DNA from: Eubacterium sp. 14-2
GTDB taxonomy: Bacteria > Bacillota > Clostridia > Lachnospirales > Lachnospiraceae
Direction of reading: 5' to 3'
DNA: 64,000 bases
NCBI RefSeq assembly: GCF_000403845.2
Contig: NZ_KE159567.1
Location: 1,620,911 to 1,684,910, forward strand
Shown here: one piece after another, positions 15,288 through 23,816 of the stretch
Layout of the letters: the number at the start of each line of letters is the position of its first letter
How positions within the stretch are numbered: the first letter of the stretch is position 1
Translations under genes and position numbers: made by a program
Notes under the pieces: model-generated
Told to the model about the DNA's origin: nothing
Seen by the model: the letters and a program-made list of their open reading frames with translations, nothing else
Database searches by the model: none

Positions 15288-17564
15288 ATGATGAACAGAA
15301 CCGGAAAAAAGACAGAGCTTTTATCCCCGGCAGGCTCCTTTGACATCTTAAAAGCAGTGGCTCTGGCAGGAGCAGATGCGGTATATGCGGCAGGACAGCA
15401 GTTCGGAGCCAGAGCCTATGCAGATAATCTTACAAAAAAGGAGCTGCTGGAAGGGCTGGATTACCTTCACCTTAAGGAAAAACGCCTGTATCTTACCGTT
15501 AATACCCTGTTAAAGAACAGGGAACTGGAAAGACTTTACGATTATCTTTATCCCCTTTATGAAGCAGGTCTGGACGGAGTCATTGTGCAGGATATGGGAG
15601 TGCTGCATTTTGTGCGGGAACATTTTCCAGGTCTTCCTATTCATGCCAGCACACAGATGAATATTACAGGAGCTTACGGAGCAAAACTGCTGCTGGAAGC
15701 AGGGTGCAGCCGGATTGTCACTGCCAGGGAACTGTCCCTGGAAGAAATTTCCCATATCTATGAAACCACAGGGGCAGAGATTGAGAGCTTTGTTCACGGG
15801 GCCCTCTGTTACAGTTATTCCGGACAATGTCTCCTGAGCAGTATGATCGGCGGAAGAAGCGGAAACCGGGGCAGGTGTGCCCAGCCCTGCCGACTGCCCT
15901 GGGAACTCTGCAGCAGAGGAGAAATTCTGAACCGGAATTCTGACGGGAACAGGGAATCATCCCGAAAGAACCGGAAGGATACCTATCTGCTCAGTCCCAG
16001 GGATTTATGCGCGGTGGAGCTGATTCCCAGACTGATTCAGAGCGGAGTACATTCCTTTAAAATTGAAGGGCGGATGAAACAGGCGGAGTATGCCGCAGGC
16101 GTCACCGGAATGTATCGGAAATATCTGGATATTTGTGAAAATGATCCAAAAAACCTGTATGAGGTGTCCGGAGAGGACAAAACAATTCTGCGGAATCTGG
16201 GCAGCCGCTGCGGATTCACAGACGGATATTATACCAGACATAACGGAAAAGACATGATAACATTTTTAAAACCTTCTCATGAAAAGAACAGAGAACAGGG
16301 ACAGGAACTTTTCCGGCAGGAAAATAAAGAAAAAATAAAGGGATTTTTAAGAGTTTCTGCAGGAACTCCCCTTTATCTTATGTTAAGATATAAAGATATA
16401 CAGGCAGAAGTGACAGGAGAGCAGGTACAGCCGGCACAAAAGCAGCCTCTGACCAGGGAAACCGTACTGGATAAAATGAAAAAGACCGGAAATACACCTT
16501 TTGTTTTTGAAGAGCTTCAGGTGGAACTGGAAGGACAGGCCTTTGTCACCATAAGCGCCTTAAACCAGATTCGGAGAGAAGGCCTGTTGAAGCTGCAGGA
16601 GGAAATCCTGAAAAAATACCGCAGATCTGCCCGAAAACCGGGAGAAACCGTGCCTGCAGATTTTCCGAGCTCCGCACCGGAACAGGAAGAGTCAGCGGTT
16701 TCTGTGTCGGTTCAGAAGAAAAAGCCCCGGCGTCAGATTCCGGAAATCCGTGTATTGACCGAAACACCGGAACAGTTTCAGGCTGCCCTGAAGCAGCGGG
16801 AGGTTTCCAGAATTTATCCGGAACTTCCGGGACGGACAGGACAGGCAATAGCAGAGCAGGTGTCCGTATTGGCGGCGCAGGCTCATAAAGCAGGAAAAGA
16901 ATGCTGGCCTGCACTGCCTTATATTTTCCGCATGGAAACAGCCCGGCGGTTTGAAAGCTGCTGGAGGGAGCTGGAGGCATCGGGTGCAGACGGGTATCTG
17001 GTAAGAAATTATGAAGAAATCCGGTTTCTGAAAGAACGGGGCGTGGGGCCGGAGCGGATACAGGGAGATTACAGCCTGTATGTGTATTCCAACGAGGCCT
17101 TACGGGGAGTTTCAGAACTTCCTTTACATTATTTTACCCTGCCTGCAGAACTGAACTTTCAGGAGTTAAGGGAGAATGACTGCAGCAGAGGCGAGATGAT
17201 TCTCTATGGGCATCAGCCTCTGATGGTGAGCAGCCAGTGTGTACATAAAAATACTGCCGGATGCAGCAAAAAAGAAACCATTTCTTATCTGAAAGACCGG
17301 TATGGAAAACTGTTTCCGGTGAAAAACCGGTGTCAGGACTGTTATAATGTCATTTACAATATCAGCCCGCTGGCGCTGTTTCATCATATGAAAGAAATTT
17401 CTTCCCTGGGGCCGGCAGGATTGAGGCTGTCTTTCACAATAGAAGATCAGGAAGAAACAGAACATATTTTTGCCCTCTTTCGGCAGGCATGTTCCGGAAA
17501 CTCCGGCAGACAGCTCTGTCCGGCGGATTATACAAACGGTCATTTTAAACGAGGAGTCGAATAG
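15288..17564 (+). CDS. Peptidase U32 family protein with DUF3656 (RlhA/TrhP-like hydroxylation factor)
   Basis: A 758-aa U32 protein. Despite the name, studied members install hydroxyl groups on RNA: RlhA on 23S rRNA C2501, TrhP on tRNA U34. The TIM-barrel-like N-terminus (LLSPAGSFDILKAVALAGAD) leads to the U32 signature ESFVHGALCYSYSGQCLLSS (about 165-184) and RCAQPCRLPW, giving Cys ligands for an Fe-S site. DUF3656 follows, with a Ser/Glu-rich linker near 455-480, and a last Cys pair is in CQDCYNV. Two tandem ATGs follow AAGGAG; the first is used here. It lies three bases before the FtsW/RodA gene. RlhA fits the DUF3656 architecture better than TrhP, but the assignment is inferred. Confidence 0.85.
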   Translation: MMNRTGKKTELLSPAGSFDILKAVALAGADAVYAAGQQFGARAYADNLTKKELLEGLDYLHLKEKRLYLTVNTLLKNRELERLYDYLYPLYEAGLDGVIVQDMGVLHFVREHFPGLPIHASTQMNITGAYGAKLLLEAGCSRIVTARELSLEEISHIYETTGAEIESFVHGALCYSYSGQCLLSSMIGGRSGNRGRCAQPCRLPWELCSRGEILNRNSDGNRESSRKNRKDTYLLSPRDLCAVELIPRLIQSGVHSFKIEGRMKQAEYAAGVTGMYRKYLDICENDPKNLYEVSGEDKTILRNLGSRCGFTDGYYTRHNGKDMITFLKPSHEKNREQGQELFRQENKEKIKGFLRVSAGTPLYLMLRYKDIQAEVTGEQVQPAQKQPLTRETVLDKMKKTGNTPFVFEELQVELEGQAFVTISALNQIRREGLLKLQEEILKKYRRSARKPGETVPADFPSSAPEQEESAVSVSVQKKKPRRQIPEIRVLTETPEQFQAALKQREVSRIYPELPGRTGQAIAEQVSVLAAQAHKAGKECWPALPYIFRMETARRFESCWRELEASGADGYLVRNYEEIRFLKERGVGPERIQGDYSLYVYSNEALRGVSELPLHYFTLPAELNFQELRENDCSRGEMILYGHQPLMVSSQCVHKNTAGCSKKETISYLKDRYGKLFPVKNRCQDCYNVIYNISPLALFHHMKEISSLGPAGLRLSFTIEDQEETEHIFALFRQACSGNSGRQLCPADYTNGHFKRGVE

Positions 17565-17567
17565 TTT

Positions 17568-19067
17568 ATGGTACATTTAATTACGGAATTATCCAGGTAT
17601 ACCATGATTATATTGTTTGCACTGTATACTTATCAGTGCTTTTCCGTATTAAAGCGGAATGTGGACGCAGAGGAACAGAGCTGGAAGTTTCGCAGGCAGG
17701 TTATTTACATGTACCTGTTTCATCTGAATGCCTGTGCAGTTCTGTTTCTGTCCACGGAAAACCGGGAACTGCTGAAATTCTATTTAGAACAGGTGGTATT
17801 TTTTGCAGCGGTGCAGATTTGTTATGGCATTTTCTATAAGCGCGTTTCCAGACTTGTGGTAAATAACATGTGTATGCTGATGTGCATTGGATTTGTAATT
17901 CTGACCAGACTGTCCTGTAAACATGCGGTGAAGCAGTTTACCATCGCTGTTATTTCCATGGCTGTTACCATGCTGATTCCATATTTTATCAGCCGGTGGA
18001 AATTTGTCCGGAGCCTTACCTGGATGTATGCGCTGGCAGGCATTACCATGCTGGGAGTGGTGGCTGTGCTGGGTGCTGTTTCCAAAGGGGCAAAACTGTC
18101 CTTTTCTGTGGCAGGCATTACCGTCCAGCCTTCGGAATTTATTAAAATTATATTTGTTTTTTTTGTGGCTTCCATGTTTTATGAGTCTACGGAGTTTATA
18201 CAGGTTGTGAAAGCCACTGTAGTGGCGGCGCTGCATGTGGTAATTCTGGTTCTCTCCAGAGATTTGGGGGCGGCGTTGATTTTCTTTATCGCTTATATGG
18301 TCATGCTGTATGTGGCTACCAGAAAACTGTATTATTTTGCAGGAGGACTGCTCTGCGGCGCCGCGGCTTCCGTAGTGGCCTATTTTCTGTTTAACCATGT
18401 GCGGGTGCGTGTGGTGGCCTGGCAGGATCCTCTGGCAGTGTTTGAGAAAGAAGGAAATCAGATATCCAATTCCCTGTTTGCCATCGGAACAGGAGGCTGG
18501 TTCGGCATGGGGCTGAACCAGGGGATGCCCTATAAGATACCGGAAGTAAAACAGGATTTTATTTTTTCAGCCATTGCGGAAGAACTGGGCGGGATTTTTG
18601 CCATCTGCCTGATTCTGGTATGCGTAAGCTGTTTTCTGATGTTTTTAAATATTGCCATGCAGATGAAAGATTTCTTCTATAAACTGGTGGCTCTGGGACT
18701 GGGGACTATTTACGGGTTCCAGATTTTCCTTTCCATTGGCGGAGATATCAAATTTATTCCCTCCACCGGAGTAACACTCCCGCTGGTCAGCTACGGCGGC
18801 AGTTCGCTGCTCAGTACCCTGATTATTTTTGCCATTATTCAGGGCCTGTATCTTATGAGAGAACGGGATCAGGATGAATGGGAGGCTTCAGGAAATCCGG
18901 CAGAGCGGAAGAAAGGAAAGAAGAAATCCCGGCCGGAGCAGGAAACAGAACTGGAGGAGACCGGGAAAGAAAAGAAGAAACAGGGGAAGAAACGACCTGG
19001 CAGGAAAGGAGGAATTTCATCCCATGAAGAAACCATCCACGGAACGAAAATCCAGGACTTCGACTAA
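17568..19067 (+). CDS. FtsW/RodA/SpoVE-family peptidoglycan polymerase
   Basis: SEDS glycosyltransferase that polymerises lipid II. The 499 aa hold about ten to twelve membrane segments up to residue 425 and the family motifs ITVQPSEFIKI, SRDLGAAL, GTGGWFGMGLNQG, VKQDFIFSAIAEELG and PLVSYGGSS. The last 70 residues are a Lys/Glu-rich cytoplasmic tail, unusual for the family. It overlaps by 44 bases the class B PBP gene, its expected transpeptidase partner. Whether it serves elongation, division or sporulation cannot be told from sequence. Confidence 0.9.
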   Translation: MVHLITELSRYTMIILFALYTYQCFSVLKRNVDAEEQSWKFRRQVIYMYLFHLNACAVLFLSTENRELLKFYLEQVVFFAAVQICYGIFYKRVSRLVVNNMCMLMCIGFVILTRLSCKHAVKQFTIAVISMAVTMLIPYFISRWKFVRSLTWMYALAGITMLGVVAVLGAVSKGAKLSFSVAGITVQPSEFIKIIFVFFVASMFYESTEFIQVVKATVVAALHVVILVLSRDLGAALIFFIAYMVMLYVATRKLYYFAGGLLCGAAASVVAYFLFNHVRVRVVAWQDPLAVFEKEGNQISNSLFAIGTGGWFGMGLNQGMPYKIPEVKQDFIFSAIAEELGGIFAICLILVCVSCFLMFLNIAMQMKDFFYKLVALGLGTIYGFQIFLSIGGDIKFIPSTGVTLPLVSYGGSSLLSTLIIFAIIQGLYLMRERDQDEWEASGNPAERKKGKKKSRPEQETELEETGKEKKKQGKKRPGRKGGISSHEETIHGTKIQDFD

Positions 19068-20481
19068 CCGGGAAAAAAACAGAGAATTTGCTGTTATCAC
19101 CTATCTGTTTGTGGGAATGTTTATCATGATGATGGGGTATTTCGTCTGGTTCCAGGTGTTTCGAAGTGAGGATTTCATCAACAGCCCTTATAATGCCAGA
19201 CAGAATACATTTTCAGAGCATGTGGTGCGGGGAGAAATCCTTTCGGCAGACGGAAAAGTGCTGGCGCAGACAGCAGTGGGAGAAGACGGAAAGGAAACCA
19301 GACAGTATCCTTACGGCAGCATGTTTGCCCATGCGGTGGGATATGACAGCAACGGAAAATCAGGAATTGAGTCTTTTGGCAATTTCAGCCTGCTGCGTTC
19401 CCATGCATTTGCCCTGGAGCAGGTGTTCAACGGTATTCAGAATCAGAAAAATCCAGGCGACAATATTGTTACCACACTGGATTTTGGCCTGCAGGAAACA
19501 GCTTATCAGGCTCTGGGAAGTAACCGCGGCGCTGTTGTGGTGCTGGAGCCTGCCACCGGGAAAATCCTGGCCATGGTTTCCAGACCGGATTTTGATCCGA
19601 ATACCATAGAGGCAGAATGGGAGAGCATTATTTCCGATACGGACGATGATAATTCCGTACTGGTGAACCGGGTAACGCAGGGCCTGTATCCTCCAGGCTC
19701 CACTTTTAAGATACTCACCACGCTGGAATACCTCCGGGAACATGAGAATTATCAGGATTATACTTACGAATGCACCGGAAGTATTTCCATGGAAAATACG
19801 GAAATTCACTGCTATAACCATGCAGTTCACGGAACGGAGAATCTGGAGACTTCCTTTGCGAAATCCTGTAATACCTCTTATGCCAATATCGGACTGGGAC
19901 TGAACAAAAAGTCATTTCAGCAGCTCTGTGAAAGCGTGCTGTTTCAGAAAAACCTTCCCATTTCCTATCCTTTTAACAAGAGCAGCTTTGTGCTGAAGGA
20001 GGATTCCAATTCGGATGAAGTAACGCAGACTGCCATTGGACAGGGAAAAACCCTGGTTACTCCCATACATATGGCCATGATTACTTCTGCCATAGCCAAT
20101 GAGGGAGTTCTGATGCGGCCCTATGTGATTGACCATACGGAAAATTATAAGGGGATTACGGTAAAAGAATATAAACCTTCCCGGTACGGCGCCCTTGTAT
20201 CGGAAGAAGAGGCGGCGAAGCTGCAGGAATTCATGTCTCTGGTGGTTCAGGAGGGAACCGGTTCAAAATTAAGCGGACAGAGTTATCAGGCGGCCGGAAA
20301 AACAGGTTCCGCTGAGTTCAGCAGCAATAAATCCGAGAGCCATGCCTGGTTTACCGGGTATGCTTCCACAGAGGAAAAGGGAACCATTGCAGTTACGGTA
20401 ATTGTGGAAAAAGGCGGCGCAGGAAGCAGTACGGCAGTACCCATAGCAAAACAGGTGTTTGACCGATATTTCGGCCAATAG
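19024..20481 (+). CDS. Class B penicillin-binding protein (transpeptidase)
   Basis: A 485-aa peptidoglycan cross-linking enzyme partnered with the SEDS protein upstream. It has one N-terminal membrane anchor (VITYLFVGMFIMMMGYFVWF), a short dimerisation region, and the penicillin-binding domain with motifs STFK (in PPGSTFKILTT), SCN (in AKSCNTSYA) and KTG (in AAGKTGSAEF), the catalytic Ser being the S of STFK. It resembles the PbpA/PBP2 short form without PASTA repeats. ATG 19024 is chosen since AGGAGG is near 19008 and the longer frame is a shadow of the FtsW/RodA tail. Confidence 0.92.
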   Translation: MKKPSTERKSRTSTNREKNREFAVITYLFVGMFIMMMGYFVWFQVFRSEDFINSPYNARQNTFSEHVVRGEILSADGKVLAQTAVGEDGKETRQYPYGSMFAHAVGYDSNGKSGIESFGNFSLLRSHAFALEQVFNGIQNQKNPGDNIVTTLDFGLQETAYQALGSNRGAVVVLEPATGKILAMVSRPDFDPNTIEAEWESIISDTDDDNSVLVNRVTQGLYPPGSTFKILTTLEYLREHENYQDYTYECTGSISMENTEIHCYNHAVHGTENLETSFAKSCNTSYANIGLGLNKKSFQQLCESVLFQKNLPISYPFNKSSFVLKEDSNSDEVTQTAIGQGKTLVTPIHMAMITSAIANEGVLMRPYVIDHTENYKGITVKEYKPSRYGALVSEEEAAKLQEFMSLVVQEGTGSKLSGQSYQAAGKTGSAEFSSNKSESHAWFTGYASTEEKGTIAVTVIVEKGGAGSSTAVPIAKQVFDRYFGQ

Positions 20482-20501
20482 GAGAGAATAGCAGAAAAAT
20501 C

Positions 20502-20530
20502 TTGCAAGATACTGGAAAAAGGGGTATACT
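20502..20530 (+). promoter_or_regulatory. Promoter of the Nudix gene
   Basis: TTGCAA (20502-20507), 17-base spacer, TATACT (20525-20530), about 40 bases before the ATG. Confidence 0.7.
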
Positions 20531-20569
20531 AATTGCAAAGTTCTATAAACCACATCAGGAGGTATTGCA

Positions 20570-21022
20570 ATGATTGAAGCAACGAGTTGTGGTGGTGTGG
20601 TAATATTTCGCGGAAAGATTCTGCTTTTGTATAAAAATTACAGGAACAAATATGAAGGATGGGTACTTCCAAAAGGAACTGTGGAGCCAGGAGAAGAATA
20701 CCGGGAGACGGCGGCCAGAGAGGTGCTGGAAGAAACCGGGGTGGACGCCTCAATTATTAAATATGTGGGAAAGAGTCAGTACACGTTTACTGTTCCGGAC
20801 GACACGGTGGAGAAGGATGTCCACTGGTATCTTATGATGGCAGACAGTTATTACAGCAAACCACAACGGGAAGAATATTTTGTTGATTCGGGATACTATA
20901 AATTCCATGAAGCCTATCATCTGCTTCGGTTTGCCAATGAGAAGCAGATACTGGAAAAAGCATATAATGAATATCTGGATTTGAAAAAAAGTAATCTTTG
21001 GGGCAACAGAAAATATTTCTAG
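20570..21022 (+). CDS. Nudix hydrolase
   Basis: A 150-aa hydrolase of nucleoside-diphosphate-linked substrates. The Nudix box is complete at about residues 40-62 (GTVEPGEEYRETAAREVLEE followed by TG). The start CGGVVIFRGKILLLYKNYRN is typical of the diadenosine-polyphosphate / broad Nudix subgroup. AGGAGG lies seven bases before the ATG. It has its own promoter and a terminator after it, so it appears monocistronic. The substrate is unknown. Confidence 0.9.
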   Translation: MIEATSCGGVVIFRGKILLLYKNYRNKYEGWVLPKGTVEPGEEYRETAAREVLEETGVDASIIKYVGKSQYTFTVPDDTVEKDVHWYLMMADSYYSKPQREEYFVDSGYYKFHEAYHLLRFANEKQILEKAYNEYLDLKKSNLWGNRKYF

Positions 21023-21062
21023 TACATCATTTGTGATGATGTGCCGGACAGTTACACACAGG

Positions 21063-21094
21063 AAAAGGTGCTCATGAAACGGGGCGCCTTTTTT
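21063..21094 (+). terminator. Terminator after the Nudix gene
   Basis: AAAAGGTGC and GCGCCTTTTTT form a stem with a 12-base loop and a T-run. Confidence 0.8.
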
Positions 21095-21105
21095 AGGAGA
21101 GATTC

Positions 21106-21462
21106 ATGACTTGGTATAAGGAATATTATGCGGGAGAAAGTATCGCAGGGAAAAAGGAAAGAATAAAATGGAAAATCCTCCACCATGCAGGTCAGATTGA
21201 GATTTATGTGATTGCAGTCAGCAGCAGTCCCGGAAACCTGCTGGATATTATTCCGTCCTGGGAGCTGATGCAGAAATATTATCCCAAATCAGAGCTTTTG
21301 ATTGTAGGGGTGGATAAGGGGTATGAAAATGCCATGGAGCTGGCAGGAATGATTGTAATGGACGTATACCAGAAGACCGGAGATTTCAAAGTAAGAGAAT
21401 ACTTTCTGGAAAAGCACAGAGAGCAGCTCAGGAAAGGGCATAAATGGAAATCCTGTTCCTGA
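21106..21462 (+). CDS. Conserved hypothetical protein (118 aa)
   Basis: I do not recognise a named family. The product is soluble, mixed alpha/beta, with a central stretch QIEIYVIAVSSSPGNLLDII and KSELLIVGVDKGYENAMELA that looks like alternating strand and helix. The C-terminus is basic (EKHREQLRKGHKWKSC). TAGGAGAG precedes the ATG by five bases. It overlaps the DUF2953 gene by 19 bases, so translation is coupled, suggesting a linked, possibly envelope or sporulation role (inference). Confidence 0.7.
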   Translation: MTWYKEYYAGESIAGKKERIKWKILHHAGQIEIYVIAVSSSPGNLLDIIPSWELMQKYYPKSELLIVGVDKGYENAMELAGMIVMDVYQKTGDFKVREYFLEKHREQLRKGHKWKSCS

Positions 21463-22442
21463 TTCTTAAGATACTGGGAATTATTCTGGCTCTCCTGCTG
21501 CTGATGATTATTGTATTCCTGTCGGTTCCGGTCCGGTATGGTTTCAATATAAAAGTGCAGGATGAGGCGGAAGGGAAAGCTGTCATTCACTGGCTGTTTC
21601 ATCTGGTGGATATACGGGTTTTTTACAGGCAGAAGGATATTTCTTTCCGGCTGCGTATTCTGGGAATTCCCATTTCAACTGATAAGGAAAAGCCAGATAA
21701 AAAGAAAAAAGAAAAATCAGATAACAGGAAAAAGAAAAAATCGGAAGAATCCGGTGACAGGGAAACAGAAGAACCTTTTTCCGAAGAAACAGGAGAATCT
21801 TTTTCCGAAAAAACAGAAGTTCTTTCTCTGCCGGAAGAAATACAGAAGGATACGAACGATTCTGTCCGGACAGAACAGACGGAGCTTTTGCCGGATTCGG
21901 ACATGCTTTTGTCAGAAGAAACAGATACAGAGGAAAAGAAAAAACAGACCAGAAAGGGATGGAGCCGGAAAAAAGGTTCCCGCGGCAAACGGAAGACAGG
22001 AACTTCAGGCGCGAAAAAAAGATTTCGGGGGCCAGGACAGAGGGCAGAGGGTGTGAAAACCGGTGCCGCCACGGTGAAAGAGCAGATTGAGAACATAAAA
22101 AACATGATTTTGGAAGAAACTAATCAAAATGCTTTCCGGCTTCTGCTGGGTGAATTTCGATATCTGCTGCGCCATTATTCCCCCAAAAAGGTATATGGTA
22201 CGGTAAGATTTGCCATGGGGAATCCGGATCAGACAGGAAAAGTGCTGGGCGCCATAAGCCTTTTTCCCGGATGGAGCAGATATAGAATTGTTGTGACGCC
22301 GGATTTTGCGTCAGAGGTTTTTTATCTGAAAGGAAATCTCACGGTCAAAGGCCATGTCCGGGCATTGCATGTACTGGTTTCCGGATTCCGGATGATTAAA
22401 GATAAAAATATACGACAACTAATAACAAATCTAAGAGGATAA
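21444..22442 (+). CDS. DUF2953 membrane protein
   Basis: The 332-aa protein has one N-terminal membrane helix (ILFLILKILGIILALLLLMI), a DUF2953 N-terminal part (VPVRYGFNIKVQDEAEGKAV), and a long highly charged Lys/Glu/Ser-rich insertion at about residues 80-215. The conserved DUF2953 end is KVYGTVRFAMGNPDQTGKVL. DUF2953 members are linked to spore formation and sit beside GerW in many spore formers, as here (16 bases downstream). The charged insertion makes it longer than usual. Confidence 0.85.
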   Translation: MEILFLILKILGIILALLLLMIIVFLSVPVRYGFNIKVQDEAEGKAVIHWLFHLVDIRVFYRQKDISFRLRILGIPISTDKEKPDKKKKEKSDNRKKKKSEESGDRETEEPFSEETGESFSEKTEVLSLPEEIQKDTNDSVRTEQTELLPDSDMLLSEETDTEEKKKQTRKGWSRKKGSRGKRKTGTSGAKKRFRGPGQRAEGVKTGAATVKEQIENIKNMILEETNQNAFRLLLGEFRYLLRHYSPKKVYGTVRFAMGNPDQTGKVLGAISLFPGWSRYRIVVTPDFASEVFYLKGNLTVKGHVRALHVLVSGFRMIKDKNIRQLITNLRG

Positions 22443-22458
22443 CAGGAGGTTTTATACC

Positions 22459-22896
22459 ATGCAGGAAAATAATTTTAACACAACGGTACAGTCGTTATTT
22501 AAAGGAATGGACAGTTTCATTACCACGAAAACAGTGGTGGGAGAGGCAGTGCACATTGGAGATACGATTATTCTTCCCCTGATAGAAGTTTCGTTCGGCG
22601 TGGGAGCAGGGGCATTCTGCCATGATAAGAAGAATAATGCTGCCGGAGGACTGGGCGGAAGAATTACCCCAAGCGCTGTACTGGTAATCCAGAACGGTGT
22701 AACCAAACTGGTAAATGTTAAAAATCAGGACAGCATTACCAAAATTCTGGATATGGTACCGGAACTGGTAAATAAATTTACGGAAAAAAATTCTGCCAGG
22801 AAAAAATCCAAAGCAGAAGAAGAGGCCAGGGAAGCAGCAGCTCAGGATCTGGCAGAAAAGTTAAATATTCCAAAAGATGAGAAAACAGAAGCATAA
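22459..22896 (+). CDS. gerW: GerW family sporulation protein
   Basis: GerW (YtfJ) is needed for germinant response in Bacillus spores and is widespread in spore formers. The 145 aa contain the family's central block KTVVGEAVHIGDTIILPLIE, VSFGVGAGAFCHDKKN and GGRITPSAVLVI, then a charged C-terminal helix. AGGAGG lies upstream. It closes the 21.1-22.9 kb operon, with a terminator 35 bases after its stop. Confidence 0.92.
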   Translation: MQENNFNTTVQSLFKGMDSFITTKTVVGEAVHIGDTIILPLIEVSFGVGAGAFCHDKKNNAAGGLGGRITPSAVLVIQNGVTKLVNVKNQDSITKILDMVPELVNKFTEKNSARKKSKAEEEAREAAAQDLAEKLNIPKDEKTEA

Positions 22897-22930
22897 ACGT
22901 GTGAATTTCACCGGAATTGTTTTGACCGGA

Positions 22931-22963
22931 GAGCATATATTAGAAGTAATATATGCTCTTTTT
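22931..22963 (+). terminator. Terminator after gerW
   Basis: GAGCATATAT and ATATATGCTC form a perfect 10-bp stem with an 8-base loop, then TTTTT. Confidence 0.88.
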
Positions 22964-22972
22964 GGTGATGGC

Positions 22973-23110
22973 ATGAAACGTCTGATTGGTTTTATTCTGT
23001 TCTGGATAGCGGTGGGAATGGCAATTATGATTTTTCTGCCAAATGAAGTGCTTGGAATACTGATTATCCTTGTACTGCTGTTGCTGGGATATAATCTTTT
23101 CTGCTGCTGA
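22973..23110 (+). CDS. Small membrane protein (45 aa)
   Basis: ATG 22973 opens a very hydrophobic product with two predicted membrane helices (LIGFILFWIAVGMAIMIFL and LGILIILVLLLLGYNLF) and a terminal CC. The longer frame from 22877 lies in gerW and the terminator. The start is nine bases after that terminator, with weak GGTGATGG as ribosome binding site, so expression may depend on read-through. The function is unknown. Confidence 0.55.
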   Translation: MKRLIGFILFWIAVGMAIMIFLPNEVLGILIILVLLLLGYNLFCC

Positions 23111-23129
23111 AAGATTGCAGAGTGTTCAC

Positions 23130-23256
23130 TTTGGCGCGCCGAGCACAATTGCGAAGCAATATTTTACCTCTTGTGCGAGTGCGCATATTATTTTTATCTT
23201 ACAGGAAAGACCCTTTCACGCGTTAGCGTGACAAGGTCTTTCCTGTAAGATAAAAA
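23130..23256. repeat. Intergenic repeat element, copy A
   Basis: Part 1 (about 23134-23187) is GC-rich with GCGCGCCGAGC, ATTGCGAAGCAAT, and GCGAGTGCGCAT. Part 2 is a 22-bp perfect inverted repeat (23191-23212 / 23235-23256, core TTACAGGAAAGACC) with an inner CACGC-gtta-GCGTG stem. Copy B at about 47698-47799 has the same parts in the same order, so this is a dispersed family, not only a terminator. It could end transcription in both directions. Confidence 0.75.
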
Positions 23257-23281
23257 AAGAATCCCACTTGTGAGATTCTTT
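23256..23281 (-). terminator. Terminator of rpmB
   Basis: AAAGAATC/GATTCTTT with inner CAC/GTG, read on the minus strand and followed there by TTTT. Confidence 0.75.
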
Positions 23282-23297
23282 CTGAAGGCAAGAACAA

Positions 23298-23483
23298 CTA
23301 AGCTCTTTCAACTTTTCCGCTTCTTAAGCAAGAAGTACAAACATACATCTTCTTAGAGGCTCCGTTTACTTTACATCTTACGGATTTAATATTGGATTTC
23401 CACATTCTGTTGGATCTTCTATGAGAATGGCTGACATTTTTTCCAAAATGTGCAGCTTTTCCGCAAACACTGCATTTTGCCAT
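23298..23483 (-). CDS. rpmB: 50S ribosomal protein L28
   Basis: A 61-aa ribosomal protein of the zinc-binding type: CSVC at residues 4-7 and CTSC near 49-52. KAAHFGKNVSHSHRRSNRMW is the L28 signature. ATG 23483 follows GGAGG by seven bases; the extension to 23531 is not conserved sequence. It is divergent from asp23, as in the rpmB-yloU arrangement of Firmicutes. Confidence 0.96.
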   Translation of the reverse strand: MAKCSVCGKAAHFGKNVSHSHRRSNRMWKSNIKSVRCKVNGASKKMYVCTSCLRSGKVERA

Positions 23484-23629
23484 AATTGCACCTCCCTGCG
23501 CTATATTAAGCCATATCCTGTATGAACTCACAACAAAGTCATTCTAACAGAAAGATGGACAGAATGCAAGGGAAAAATGAATTTTTTATAAAAAGAGAAA
23601 ATATTGTTTCATTTTCCTGTAAAAACGGT

Positions 23630-23674
23630 TATAATATAAACCATAAAAAACTGTGAAACAGTTTTTTATGGTTT
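23630..23674 (+). promoter_or_regulatory. Promoter -10 and perfect hairpin before asp23
   Basis: TATAAT (23630-23635) follows a weak -35 (TTTCAT, 17 bases earlier). A perfect 17-bp inverted repeat starts right after it: AAACCATAAAAAACTGT (23638-23654), loop GAA, ACAGTTTTTTATGGTTT (23658-23674). The transcript would begin with this stem; its T6 tract sits inside the right arm. Confidence 0.6.
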
Positions 23675-23759
23675 AACGAGGAAAAATACGGAGTGTTTTT
23701 TCGAGTCAGAAGTATGAAAATCTGAAAGAGGTTCTGATGGTTTAACGAGGAAAAATACG
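23669..23759 (+). repeat. Duplicated 22-base motif in the asp23 leader
   Basis: The 22-base sequence TGGTTTAACGAGGAAAAATACG up to its last bases occurs exactly at 23669-23690 and 23738-23759, 69 bases apart. Each copy contains GAGGAAAAA, a ribosome-binding-like stretch, but no reading frame follows either copy. Its role is unknown. Confidence 0.8.
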
Positions 23760-23816
23760 TGGTAATTAAGCCTGAAAGGGTATTTCCGGTTACTCAATAA
23801 TGTTGGAGGTTATGTT

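Noticed and set aside
17784-18398. 204-aa minus-strand open frame inside the FtsW/RodA gene
   Set aside because: His/Gln/Asn-rich shadow translation of a membrane protein gene.
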